A stretch of 64,000 nt of DNA from an uncultured bacterium (GTDB lineage: Bacteria > Bacillota_I > Bacilli_A > Erysipelotrichales > Erysipelotrichaceae): contig CAINEY010000002.1 of assembly GCA_903847945.1 (NCBI GenBank), positions 1 through 64,000 on the forward strand, read 5' to 3'. The translations under genes and the position numbers were made by a program. Under the pieces are notes generated by a model. The model was not told the origin of the DNA. It saw nothing but the letters and a program-made list of their open reading frames with translations, and made no database searches. Shown here piece by piece: positions 37,474 to 45,556 of this stretch. Positions within the stretch are counted from its first letter, which is position 1. Every line of letters starts with the position of its first letter.

Positions 37474-38379
37474 GTAGAAATCTTCCTTATCGACATTGCG
37501 TCCGGCAGCGACCGCCTTTAAATAGCTAGTCACTTCATCGATCAGAAAGCGTGGCGTTGAGGCTCCGGCGCTGACCGCCACCGTTTCTACTCCATCAAGT
37601 TCTTCTAGATTCAACTCCGTCAACCGCTGTATCGCGATGACGGTTTTTATTCCGCGGTTACGGGCGATTTTAGCCAACATCGCCGTGTTGTTGGACCGTT
37701 TGTCCCCCACGATGATCACCGCATCCACGAGTGCCGGAAGTTTCAGAATTGCTTCTTGTCGCATGCGGGTCGCACTGCAGGTCTCATCACTGATGATGGC
37801 TTGCGGATATCGCTGCTTGATGGCGTCCAGAATGGCTGCGATGTCCAGCGTACTCATCGTAGTTTGATTGGTCACAAACAACTTTTGGGCATAGATCTGA
37901 GGCAAAGGCTGGGTTGGATCGATCAGCGTGATTCGGGAAGGAGAGAGCCCTAGAGCTGCTTCGGGTTCGGGATGACCCGGTTGACCGATGTAGAGGATCT
38001 CATAGCCGTTGTCCAAGTAGGACTGCATGAGCTGTTGGGTCGAATAGACATCTTCGCAAGTCGCATCCATCGTCATTAAACCGCGGGCTCTCGCTTGAAC
38101 CATGACTTGGGGGGAGACACCATGGGCCGTAATGATGACCAGGCCTTCGCTGATGGTTTCCAAAAGTTCTAAGCGGGTTTTTCCCTTGGAATCCAAGGAG
38201 GTAATGCCCAGCTGGGCTAAACCGTCGATGACGGACTGATTATGAACGAGTTCGCCCAGGATGGTGATGGGCAGATCCGGGTGTTCCTGACGGGCTTTCT
38301 TGGCTAATTCAATAGCTTTAAAGACGCCTTTACAGAAACCTCTGGGTATGACATCCAAGACTGTTTTGAGTGTTGTCAT
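37456..38379 (-). CDS. ispH: HMBPP reductase (IspH)
   Basis: A 307-residue iron-sulfur enzyme for the last step of the MEP pathway, giving isopentenyl and dimethylallyl diphosphate. The three cluster cysteines are in RGFCKGV, DATCEDV and DETCSAT. Substrate histidines are in GELVHNQ, TAHGVSP and GHPEP. There is no ribosome binding site before the ATG at 38379. The -10 box (TATGAT) is only six bases upstream, so the message is probably leaderless. The 3' end overlaps trmK on the other strand by 18 bases. Confidence 0.95.
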   Translation of the reverse strand: MTTLKTVLDVIPRGFCKGVFKAIELAKKARQEHPDLPITILGELVHNQSVIDGLAQLGITSLDSKGKTRLELLETISEGLVIITAHGVSPQVMVQARARGLMTMDATCEDVYSTQQLMQSYLDNGYEILYIGQPGHPEPEAALGLSPSRITLIDPTQPLPQIYAQKLFVTNQTTMSTLDIAAILDAIKQRYPQAIISDETCSATRMRQEAILKLPALVDAVIIVGDKRSNNTAMLAKIARNRGIKTVIAIQRLTELNLEELDGVETVAVSAGASTPRFLIDEVTSYLKAVAAGRNVDKEDFYLPLSV

Positions 38380-38385
38380 GGGTTA

Positions 38386-38413
38386 ATCATAACACATTTT
38401 ACTTTTGACCCAA
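38386..38413 (-). promoter_or_regulatory. Promoter for ispH giving a leaderless message
   Basis: On the minus strand TTGGGT (38408-38413), 16-base spacer, TATGAT (38386-38391) with extended TGT. Six bases separate the -10 box from the ATG. Confidence 0.6.
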
Positions 38414-38420
38414 AAGCCCT

Positions 38421-38426
38421 TATAAT
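38421..38426 (+). promoter_or_regulatory. -10 box of the DEAD-box helicase gene
   Basis: TATAAT ten bases before the ATG at 38437. TTGACC at 38405-38410 is only ten bases upstream of it and overlaps the ispH -35 on the other strand. Predicted leader of about four bases. Confidence 0.5.
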
Positions 38427-38436
38427 AGTGTGGCTT

Positions 38437-39765
38437 ATGAACATTACACTTGAAACCTACTTATCCACCCTTGGATTTAAAACTCCGACGGTGATCCAAT
38501 CCAAGACCTTTGACGTCATCCTTGAAGGACGTGACGCCATTGCCGTCTCGAAAACCGGTACGGGAAAAACGTATGCGTATCTTTTCCCCGCGCTTAACCG
38601 CATCGACGTCACTCGTAACGTTACGCAGCTTCTGATTTTGGTTCCCACGATGGAACTGGTCAAGCAAGTCGTTGCGGCGATTCAACCCCTGAAAGAGCTC
38701 CATGAGGGCCTACGCGTCAAAGGTATCGCCAAGGGATCCGATCGCTTGGCCGAAGATGCTCTGCATCCTCATGTGGTGGTGGGTACTTTGGGTCGTCTGA
38801 ATGCCTTATTTGTCGAAGAAGCCGTGCTTCAGCTTCAAAACCTGTCCATGGTCGTCATTGACGAAGCCGACATGATGCTGGAAAAGAGCACGATCGATGA
38901 TTTGGATGCCCTGATGGATAAACTCAATGCGCCGCGTCAGACCCTGGTCTTCAGCGCTACCGTTCCCGACAACCTTAAAACCTTCATCAAACAGTACTTG
39001 ATTCGTCCACTGATGATCCAAGTTGATGAAGATCAGCTCTTTGATCCGAAAGTCAAACACGTCTTGATACCGCTCAAACACAAGGATGCCAAAGCCGTCT
39101 TGGCTCTGTTTGAAGTCATTCGTCCGTATGTCGCGCTTATTTTCTTCAATCATCTGGATGAACTGCAATCCTTCAGTCAAGCCTTGAATGAACGCAACCT
39201 GCGACATCTGGCGCTTCACGGAAAACTATCGGCCCGTGAACGCCAACAAAATCTCGCTCAGATCCGTCAAGGTCAAGTCTCCTACGTGCTCAGTACCGAC
39301 CTGGCTGCCCGAGGGATCGATATCCCCGAAATCAGCGATGTCATTTCTGTAGGACTACCTAAAGACTTAGATTTCTACGTGCACCGTTCCGGTCGTACCG
39401 GTCGTGCCGGCCGCAGTGGAACCAGTTACGTGTTCTATTCGACCGCTGATGATGCGGGGATCCGTAACCTGATCAATCGCGGGATTGCCTTCGAACATCG
39501 AAACCTGGCCCAAGGGGAGCTCAAGATCCTGCGGCCGTATGGTGTAGCCTATGCTTTTAAAAAGAAGGAAGCCGATAAAGAGATCTCCCGACTGGTCAAC
39601 AGCAAACCGGTTCAAGTCAAACCTGGTTATAAGAAGAAACGGGAAGCCGAGATCGAACGAATCAAACGCCGTAAACGCCGAGAGATGATTCAGGCGTCCA
39701 TCAAGGCACAGCAAAAGCAGAAAAGCAAACTCAAACAAATCGAAAAAGGAAATCAGCACGACTGA
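38437..39765 (+). CDS. cshB: DEAD-box RNA helicase (CshB-like)
   Basis: A 442-residue ATP-dependent RNA helicase. Motif I is SKTGTGKT, motif II DEAD (VIDEADMML), motif III SAT, and motif VI HRSGRTGRAG. The carboxy tail is highly basic (RRKRREMIQASIKAQQKQK) and should bind RNA. From memory Bacillus cshB lies between ispH and ispG-side genes, as here. No ribosome binding site is seen and the -10 is ten bases from the ATG, so initiation is nearly leaderless. The alternative GTG at 38428 would fall before the predicted transcript start. Confidence 0.93.
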   Translation: MNITLETYLSTLGFKTPTVIQSKTFDVILEGRDAIAVSKTGTGKTYAYLFPALNRIDVTRNVTQLLILVPTMELVKQVVAAIQPLKELHEGLRVKGIAKGSDRLAEDALHPHVVVGTLGRLNALFVEEAVLQLQNLSMVVIDEADMMLEKSTIDDLDALMDKLNAPRQTLVFSATVPDNLKTFIKQYLIRPLMIQVDEDQLFDPKVKHVLIPLKHKDAKAVLALFEVIRPYVALIFFNHLDELQSFSQALNERNLRHLALHGKLSARERQQNLAQIRQGQVSYVLSTDLAARGIDIPEISDVISVGLPKDLDFYVHRSGRTGRAGRSGTSYVFYSTADDAGIRNLINRGIAFEHRNLAQGELKILRPYGVAYAFKKKEADKEISRLVNSKPVQVKPGYKKKREAEIERIKRRKRREMIQASIKAQQKQKSKLKQIEKGNQHD

Positions 39766-39775
39766 TTTCCTTTTT
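39743..39775. terminator. Bidirectional terminator between helicase and ispG
   Basis: Arms AAAAAGGAAATCAG and CTGATTTCCTTTTT with loop CACGA. Both convergent genes end at it; the helicase stop codon is in the structure. Confidence 0.9.
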
Positions 39776-39777
39776 GT

Positions 39778-40845
39778 TTAGAGGTTATTGTCCAGAATAT
39801 ACTGGTTGATTTCTTCGATCAACTCTTCGACGATGTGTTCCTGCGGAACGGTTCGGATGAGTTGACCTTTTCGGAAGAGTAAGGCAGACTGATGCCCGCC
39901 GGCCACCCCGATATCGGCCCGGGCGGCTTCTTGCGGGCCATTGACCGCGCACCCCATGACAGCCACCGTGATGTCTTTTTGGATCGTATCCAGATAAGCT
40001 TCGATCTGTTTTGAGATGGGCAACATATCATACTGAATGCGTCCACAGGTAGGGCAAGCCACCAGATTGGCTACTTTTGAGTACAAGCCGAAGGCGCGAA
40101 GCAACTGCTTGGCCACTTTGACTTCTTCGACGGGATCGTCGCTGATGGAAATGCGGATCGTATCCCCAATGCCCTGATTAAGGAGTACCCCTAAGGCTGC
40201 CGAGGACTTGATGGCGGCTGTCAATAAGGTTCCGGCTTCGGTAACGCCCAAATGGAGGGGGTAGGGGAAGATCTTGGAGGCTTTTTCGTACACATCGATG
40301 ACCAGTTGCGGTTCCGTTGATTTGAAGGAAAGCACGATGTCTTCAAAATCCAGGGCTCTTAAGATATCGATGTGGCCTTGAGCCGATTCGATCATGGCTT
40401 CGGCACAGGGCTCACCATATTTCGCCAACAGAGATTTCTCCAACGATCCCGAGTTGATGCCGATCCGGATGGGGATCTTTTTGGCTTTACAGGCCAGGAC
40501 GACTTCTTTGACCTGTTCCGGGTTTTTGATGTTGCCGGGATTGAGTCGGATCTTGTGGATCCCGTTTTCAATGGCCATCAGCGCGAGTTTGTAGTTGAAG
40601 TGGATATCGGCTACCAGAGGGACCTTTGAAGCTTCGACAATGGGTTTGATCGCTTTAGCATCTTCTTCATCCAGAATCGCTAAACGGATGATCTCGCATC
40701 CAAAACTCTCCAAGGCTTTGATCTGGGCGATCGTGGCTTCCACATCTTTGGTTTTGGTGGTAGTCATGGATTGAATCAAGACTTTATTTTGGCCTCCCAG
40801 TTGGAGGTCTTTGACCCAGACGGGTCGGGTTTCTGTTCGTTTCAT
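39778..40845 (-). CDS. ispG: 4-hydroxy-3-methylbut-2-enyl diphosphate synthase (IspG)
   Basis: A 355-residue iron-sulfur enzyme of the MEP pathway, acting just before IspH. An amino-terminal TIM barrel is followed by the cluster domain with ACPTCGRIQYD and VMGCAVNGPQEA (three cysteines) and the conserved Glu. The ATG at 40845 follows AGGAA at good spacing; a longer upstream reading is unlikely because it crosses the divergent promoter. It diverges from the PBP2 gene. Confidence 0.96.
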   Translation of the reverse strand: MKRTETRPVWVKDLQLGGQNKVLIQSMTTTKTKDVEATIAQIKALESFGCEIIRLAILDEEDAKAIKPIVEASKVPLVADIHFNYKLALMAIENGIHKIRLNPGNIKNPEQVKEVVLACKAKKIPIRIGINSGSLEKSLLAKYGEPCAEAMIESAQGHIDILRALDFEDIVLSFKSTEPQLVIDVYEKASKIFPYPLHLGVTEAGTLLTAAIKSSAALGVLLNQGIGDTIRISISDDPVEEVKVAKQLLRAFGLYSKVANLVACPTCGRIQYDMLPISKQIEAYLDTIQKDITVAVMGCAVNGPQEAARADIGVAGGHQSALLFRKGQLIRTVPQEHIVEELIEEINQYILDNNL

Positions 40846-40862
40846 AAGGGTTCCTGTTTTCA

Positions 40863-40871
40863 AGTATACCA
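40863..40871 (-). promoter_or_regulatory. Promoter for ispG
   Basis: On the minus strand TATACT (40863-40868) preceded by extended TGG. It overlaps the region needed by the divergent PBP2 promoter. Confidence 0.5.
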
Positions 40872-40879
40872 CAAACCCG

Positions 40880-40885
40880 TATAAT
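40880..40885 (+). promoter_or_regulatory. -10 box of the PBP2 gene, six bases before the start codon
   Basis: TATAAT at 40880-40885, ATG at 40892. The GGGAG between them is too near the ATG to be a ribosome binding site. Start of transcription should coincide with the ATG. Confidence 0.5.
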
Positions 40886-40891
40886 GGGAGT

Positions 40892-42940
40892 ATGCCCGTA
40901 CGTGCCCCAAAAGATCGCACCGCGAAATCGATTCAAGCGGATGCGTTTAATGCTGATACACTGTTTGCTCATCGCTTAAAGATTCTGATTGTAGTGATCG
41001 TTTTCTTGTTTGGTTCCGTGTGGATCAATCTTTACAGTATCCAAGTGCTGCGTACCGAAGAGTACGATCAGAAACTGGAAGCTTTCACAAAAAGCTACTT
41101 GAATCTGCCCTCGCAGCGTGGCATCATCTTCGATCGCAACGGCAACGTTTTGGTATCCAACCAGGAACGTCTTTCGATCATGTATTATCCGCCTAAAAAC
41201 ATCTCTACGGACGAAGAATGGGAGCTCGCTTTTCGGTTTGTAGACTATTTCAGCATCAGTACGGAGAATCTCTATTTTCGCGATCTTCAAGACCTCTACA
41301 TTCTGCTCAAACCTGACGAAGCTTCAGCTAAGATTACCGAGGCGGAATGGACAGCTTATCGGGATGGGGAATTGGATGATGTGGACATCTACCAGTTGAA
41401 ATTATCCCGCATCAGTGAATCCGATGTGGCTCAATTTGATGAACGTACCCGAAAAGCCTACATTGTCTTTTCACTTATGAATAAGTCGCCTTATAACAGT
41501 CTTAAAGTGATCAAAGATAATTGCACCCTTAGTGAAATTGCCTTCCTGTCTGAAAACAATACGCTCTTCCCGGGTTTTGATGCACAAATTTATTTCGATC
41601 GGTCGTACCCCAATGGGTTATTGCTGAGTACGCTTTTAGGAACGGTCACCACGTCCAAACAAGGTCTCAGCTCAGAAAGTTTACTGTATTATCTGGCTTT
41701 AGGGTACTCCCGCAACAGCTCGATCGGGAAAAGCGGTTTGGAAGCGCAGTATGAATCGTTATTGAAAGGCCAAGACGGACTCTATCAAGTCTTGTATGGG
41801 GAGAACGGACTGGCTGAGTTTACGGAGGTTCAATCGGGAAGTGTCGGGCAGGATCTCTACTTAAGTTTCGATACGGATCTGCAAGTCAACTCCGAACGCA
41901 TCATTGCTCAGCTCTATGATCAGTTTAAACGCGAGAGTATCCGAAAATACCTCGAAAACATCAATATGATCGTTATGGATCCTCACAATGGTGACATCTT
42001 GGCCATGGTTGGTTTGGGTCGAGACGAGAATGGCCTGCTGTACAATGACCCGACGTTGACCTACACGCAGTCCATGGCTATCGGTTCTACCATCAAAGGT
42101 GCCACCGTCTATATGGGGCTTTCTGAAGGCGTTATACGTCCGGGTGAAGTCATCGATGATACCCCAATCAAGATCGCTGAAACGAAACTCAAAGGCTCCT
42201 GGAAGTATCTGGGAAGACTTAATGAGATCCAGGCGATCGGATTATCCAGTAACGTGTACATGTTTCATATTGCTATGCGTTTAGGTGGAGCTACCTATCA
42301 ATATGACAAACCCTTAAGCATCGATATCAGTACGTTCGATTTGATGCGCAATTACTACAGTCAGTTTGGCTTAGGCGTTCAAACCGGTTTGGACGTCCCG
42401 TTTGAAGCGACGGGGTATAAGGGATCTGCGACATTGGGAGGACATTTGTTGGACTTTGCCATCGGGCAGTACGATACATACACCGTCATGCAGCTCGCTC
42501 AGTACGTCTCCACCATCGCCAATAACGGCGTACGCGTCCAACCTCGAATCTTGCTGAAAGCGACGCAACACAACTCCGATGTTGTCACGTATGAGAACAA
42601 CGTCAAAGTGCTGAATGCCTTAGATAATCTTGGAGCTTTGAAACGGGTTCAGATGGGTTTTCGGTATTGCATCGATGGGACGCTGTGCGGTGGTCTTCGA
42701 ACCTTACCCGTTACCTCGGCAGCCAAGACGGGTACCGCTGAAACGTTTGTTTTGGATGCGAAAAACAACCTTATCGATTCCTATAACACCTTGATGATTG
42801 CCTATGCGCCTTATGAGAATCCGGAAGTGGCCATTGCGTGCGGAATCCCCAATGCGTACAGTGTTGTGCGTTCAGCCGGCAATGCGTGCGGAGAAGTCAT
42901 TCGTGAAGTGCTCAATTATTATTTCAGTAGAAACAATTGA
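40892..42940 (+). CDS. pbpA: Class B penicillin-binding protein (PBP2 type transpeptidase)
   Basis: A 682-residue monofunctional transpeptidase of cell elongation. One membrane helix lies near residues 30-50 (ILIVVIVFLFGSVWINL). A dimerisation domain with the RGIIFDRNGNVL block follows. The transpeptidase domain has SxxK as STIK with Ser399 and Lys402, SxN as SSN, and KTGT in SAAKTGTAE. The usual proline-glycine before the serine is Ile-Gly here. The dimerisation domain is long, with an acidic insertion near residues 110-200. ATG 40892 is chosen because the -10 box ends six bases upstream; the message is probably leaderless. rpmG follows, as in the Bacillus pbpA-rpmGA order. Confidence 0.92.
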   Translation: MPVRAPKDRTAKSIQADAFNADTLFAHRLKILIVVIVFLFGSVWINLYSIQVLRTEEYDQKLEAFTKSYLNLPSQRGIIFDRNGNVLVSNQERLSIMYYPPKNISTDEEWELAFRFVDYFSISTENLYFRDLQDLYILLKPDEASAKITEAEWTAYRDGELDDVDIYQLKLSRISESDVAQFDERTRKAYIVFSLMNKSPYNSLKVIKDNCTLSEIAFLSENNTLFPGFDAQIYFDRSYPNGLLLSTLLGTVTTSKQGLSSESLLYYLALGYSRNSSIGKSGLEAQYESLLKGQDGLYQVLYGENGLAEFTEVQSGSVGQDLYLSFDTDLQVNSERIIAQLYDQFKRESIRKYLENINMIVMDPHNGDILAMVGLGRDENGLLYNDPTLTYTQSMAIGSTIKGATVYMGLSEGVIRPGEVIDDTPIKIAETKLKGSWKYLGRLNEIQAIGLSSNVYMFHIAMRLGGATYQYDKPLSIDISTFDLMRNYYSQFGLGVQTGLDVPFEATGYKGSATLGGHLLDFAIGQYDTYTVMQLAQYVSTIANNGVRVQPRILLKATQHNSDVVTYENNVKVLNALDNLGALKRVQMGFRYCIDGTLCGGLRTLPVTSAAKTGTAETFVLDAKNNLIDSYNTLMIAYAPYENPEVAIACGIPNAYSVVRSAGNACGEVIREVLNYYFSRNN

Positions 42941-42947
42941 CGCTGTA

Positions 42948-42956
42948 TGCTATAAT
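42948..42956 (+). promoter_or_regulatory. Extended -10 promoter for rpmG
   Basis: TGC then TATAAT at 42951-42956. TTGACG at 42937-42942 is only eight bases upstream. An AAAGGAG site follows, before the ATG at 42982. Confidence 0.55.
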
Positions 42957-42981
42957 GCTTTAGAAAAAAGGAGACCCACCC

Positions 42982-43131
42982 ATGAGAGACGCCATTACCT
43001 TTAAATGCACGGTCTGCGGTGAAGAGAATTACATCAGCACCCGCAATAAGAAGAAGCACCCGGAAAAAATGGAAGTGAAGAAATTTTGCCCGCGTTGCAA
43101 CAAGCAGACAGCGCACAAAGAAAGAAAATAA
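42982..43131 (+). CDS. rpmG: Ribosomal protein bL33
   Basis: A 49-residue basic protein of the large ribosomal subunit. It is the zinc-binding (C+) form, with Cys9, Cys12, Cys36 and Cys39. The stretch NYISTRNKKKHPEKMEVKKF is typical L33. The ATG follows an AAAGGAG site and has its own promoter. A terminator follows. Bacteria with a zinc-free copy elsewhere regulate the two by zinc supply; no such copy is seen here. Confidence 0.96.
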   Translation: MRDAITFKCTVCGEENYISTRNKKKHPEKMEVKKFCPRCNKQTAHKERK

Positions 43132-43148
43132 GCCTCACGGCTTTTTTT
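43129..43148 (+). terminator. Intrinsic terminator after rpmG
   Basis: Short stem AAGCC / GGCTT, loop TCAC, then a run of T to 43148. The ATG of the next gene is seven bases after the T run. Confidence 0.7.
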
Positions 43149-43154
43149 ACATCC

Positions 43155-43748
43155 ATGGACATTATCACGGTTAAAGTCGGGATCCTACAAACCAATTGCT
43201 ACATCCTAAAACAGGGGGGAAAAGCCGTCGTGATCGATCCCGGAGCCAAAGTTCAACGCATTGTGGATGCTTTGGGCGAATCTCAGGTGTTGGCGATCCT
43301 TTTGACGCATGGTCATTTTGATCACATCGGAGCCCTCAATGATCTATTGGCCGTCGTGTCGGTACCGGTCTATCTGAACCCTGAGGATGAACCGTTGCTC
43401 AAAGATTCCCAGCTGAATTATTCCTTCCCCAAACGATTTACGGTCGATGCACCGACCAAACCTTATCCAGTCAATCTGGAATTGGGCCCCTTCAAATTCG
43501 AGGTTATCGATTCGTCCGGACATACCGAGGGATCCGTGATGCTCAAGATCGGTGACCACCTGTTTAGCGGAGACACACTGTTCAAACTCAGTGTTGGACG
43601 AACGGATCTGAAGACAGGAAATCCAACTGCCATGAAGCAAACCTTGCGCAGCATCAAGTCGCTTCACGGTCCGTTGACCATCTGGCCGGGTCATGAGGAA
43701 CCCACAACCCTTGAGGACGAGCTGAATCAGAATCCGTATTTACGATAG
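43155..43748 (+). CDS. Metallo-beta-lactamase-fold hydrolase (YqgX/glyoxalase II-like)
   Basis: A 197-residue hydrolase. The binuclear metal motif THGHFDHIGA (HxHxDH) is complete, with further ligands in SSGHTEGSV, FSGDTLF and GHEEPTT. Similar proteins are annotated as hydroxyacylglutathione hydrolases, but the substrate in Firmicutes without glutathione is uncertain. The ATG at 43155 has no ribosome binding site and begins directly after the rpmG terminator, so expression by read-through is likely. The next structure is the hairpin at the comGA start. Confidence 0.9.
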   Translation: MDIITVKVGILQTNCYILKQGGKAVVIDPGAKVQRIVDALGESQVLAILLTHGHFDHIGALNDLLAVVSVPVYLNPEDEPLLKDSQLNYSFPKRFTVDAPTKPYPVNLELGPFKFEVIDSSGHTEGSVMLKIGDHLFSGDTLFKLSVGRTDLKTGNPTAMKQTLRSIKSLHGPLTIWPGHEEPTTLEDELNQNPYLR

Positions 43749-43755
43749 GAGAATC

Positions 43756-43800
43756 GGTTTCCGTCGCATATCATCAGGTATGACGCCGGAAACCTTTTTT
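43756..43800 (+). terminator. Terminator-like hairpin containing the comGA start codon
   Basis: Left arm GGTTTCCG (43756-43763) pairs perfectly with CGGAAACC (43787-43794). The stem continues inward through CG and CATA/TATG pairs with one mismatch and one bulge, to an eight-base loop at 43771-43778. Six T follow at 43795-43800. The comGA ATG (43780-43782) is in the inner right arm. It looks like an intrinsic terminator for the rpmG-hydrolase unit and also hides the start codon of the comG operon. Confidence 0.7.
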
Positions 43801-44649
43801 AAACGTTGGATGACCTTAGCGATCCAACGGAAAGCGACGGATCTTCATCTTCGATTTGAGGAGGGGAGAGGAACGTTGGAACTGCGGACTCCCAAAGGGA
43901 TGATCAAACTCAAAGAAACGACGGATCAAAGCTTACTCGAGTACCTTAAGTTTAAAGCCAATTTGGATTTGTTTCTGGGATTTACACCTCAAACCGGACA
44001 TACCAGCCTTTTGATAGGTCAACAACGCATCCACTTGCGGATTGCCTATCTCCATACGTTGACTTACGATCACATGGTCATCCGTATCCTCAATCCACCA
44101 CGATATCTCAAACCTCACGATCTCTTTACACCAAGCGATGCAATGCGAATACAAGAGTGTTTATATTCGACAAATGGCTTGATTTTGATCGCTGGAGCGA
44201 CAGGCAGCGGCAAAACAACCACGTTATATACGCTGCTCAATCACGTTCAATCGCGCAAAATCGTTACGATTGAAGACCCTATTGAGGTTCATTACCCGTT
44301 TCTGACACAGATCCAAATCAATCCGCGACAGAATTTGACGTTTGAATCCGCCATCAAACAAGTGCTTCGTCATGATCCGGATATCATCGTGATCGGTGAG
44401 ATCCGAGACGAAGTTGAGGCTAAAGCTGCCCTACGAAGTGCCTTGACCGGACATTTGGTGTTGTCGACGATTCATGCACGTTCAGCCTTGCAAACCATCG
44501 ATCGCCTCACCAACTTGGGGCTAGATCGTCAAGAGATCCTAAATACCCTCGTTTTAGTCATTCATCAGGAACTGGTGGATGAGCCTCATGGAAAGAAAGT
44601 TCACTATGTACTTTACCCAACGCTTGAACCAGCTACTGAGACAGTTTAA
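43780..44649 (+). CDS. comGA: Competence ATPase ComGA
   Basis: A 289-residue type II/IV secretion ATPase that powers assembly of the DNA-uptake pseudopilus. The amino end has the block RKATDLHLRFEEGRG. Walker A is GATGSGKTTT, the Asp box is TIEDPIEVHYP, Walker B is DIIVIGEIRD, and the His box is HLVLSTIHA. The protein is shorter than Bacillus ComGA (356 residues). The start is not marked by a ribosome binding site; ATG 43780 gives the usual distance to the ATDLH block, while ATG 43810 is an alternative. It overlaps comGB by 71 bases. Confidence 0.93.
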   Translation: MTPETFFKRWMTLAIQRKATDLHLRFEEGRGTLELRTPKGMIKLKETTDQSLLEYLKFKANLDLFLGFTPQTGHTSLLIGQQRIHLRIAYLHTLTYDHMVIRILNPPRYLKPHDLFTPSDAMRIQECLYSTNGLILIAGATGSGKTTTLYTLLNHVQSRKIVTIEDPIEVHYPFLTQIQINPRQNLTFESAIKQVLRHDPDIIVIGEIRDEVEAKAALRSALTGHLVLSTIHARSALQTIDRLTNLGLDRQEILNTLVLVIHQELVDEPHGKKVHYVLYPTLEPATETV

Positions 44650-45556
44650 GTCGGGATCGATATCCGATGCATTATGGCTCGAACTTTTGGAGAGTGGTGC
44701 TAGTTCTCAGGAGATCCAATGGCATTTTGGGTCCTTGGAAACCATAGAAAACCGTATTCTTCGCCTATCCTCGTCTGAACGTCGACAATATGTGCTGTAT
44801 GAGAATCACCTATCATCTCGACAAGCGTTGTGGTGGGTGTTGAAACAGCGTCAGGATCGACAAGGGTTCAAAAATTCACTCTGGCAAGCACTGGCCTATC
44901 CCGTCTTATTGTTTGGACTGGCATTTGTCATGATTCTCCTACTCAATCACCTCATGATTCCACGTGTATCAGGGCTATTTGAACTATCAACAACAAATCA
45001 ACCGACAGCTACCCATTTCGTCGGACTATCCATTTTGGAGTTGGTTAATCTATTGATGATTCTGCTGGGACTGATCGTTGCGCTAATCCCTGGTAAAACT
45101 CGCGATTCACTCATCATTCGTTACTATTCACACCCCATCTTGAGCGATTATCGAATTCTTATCTCGACACAGTTTGTGGATTGGACGACAAAAGGTTTGC
45201 AGTACGGATTATCGGTTCAAACCATCCTAACTCTAATGGCTTTGAGTAACGATCCCATACTGAGTCATTGGGCCGGTGTTATTCAACGTGAACTGGAGAA
45301 CGGGTACACCTTGGCGGATGCTGTTGGACATATGGATCAGTGCCTAAAGGTACTCTTTGCACGACACGACGAGGATCAACCTTTCGAAAACCGACTCTCT
45401 CGACATTATGGATTGATGTCACGAAGGGTTGATTCCTTGATCAAACGATGGCGAATGATGGGATTAGGCTGGGGATACCTCAGTTTTGGGTATCTTATTT
45501 TTACAGCTTATCAGATTATGTTTGAGCCGATTCGGCAATTGGAGCAACTCTTGTGA
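44579..45556 (+). CDS. comGB: Competence pseudopilus membrane platform ComGB
   Basis: A 325-residue type II secretion F-family inner-membrane protein. The block FKNSLWQALAYPVLLFGLAF is the recognisable T2SF entry to the first membrane helix; a second helix group lies near residues 150-170, and a last helix near the end. A second T2SF-like block is divergent. Start codon choice is open: ATGs at 44579, 44588 and 44609 are all in frame and lack a good ribosome binding site. It overlaps comGA, and ends overlapping the GTG of comGC. Confidence 0.85.
   Translation: MSLMERKFTMYFTQRLNQLLRQFKSGSISDALWLELLESGASSQEIQWHFGSLETIENRILRLSSSERRQYVLYENHLSSRQALWWVLKQRQDRQGFKNSLWQALAYPVLLFGLAFVMILLLNHLMIPRVSGLFELSTTNQPTATHFVGLSILELVNLLMILLGLIVALIPGKTRDSLIIRYYSHPILSDYRILISTQFVDWTTKGLQYGLSVQTILTLMALSNDPILSHWAGVIQRELENGYTLADAVGHMDQCLKVLFARHDEDQPFENRLSRHYGLMSRRVDSLIKRWRMMGLGWGYLSFGYLIFTAYQIMFEPIRQLEQLL

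Noticed and set aside
43743-43752. TACGATAG resembling a streptococcal competence (cin) box TACGAATA before comGA
   Set aside because: It is the last codons of the hydrolase (Leu-Arg-stop), the match is imperfect, and no similar box is seen before ssb.
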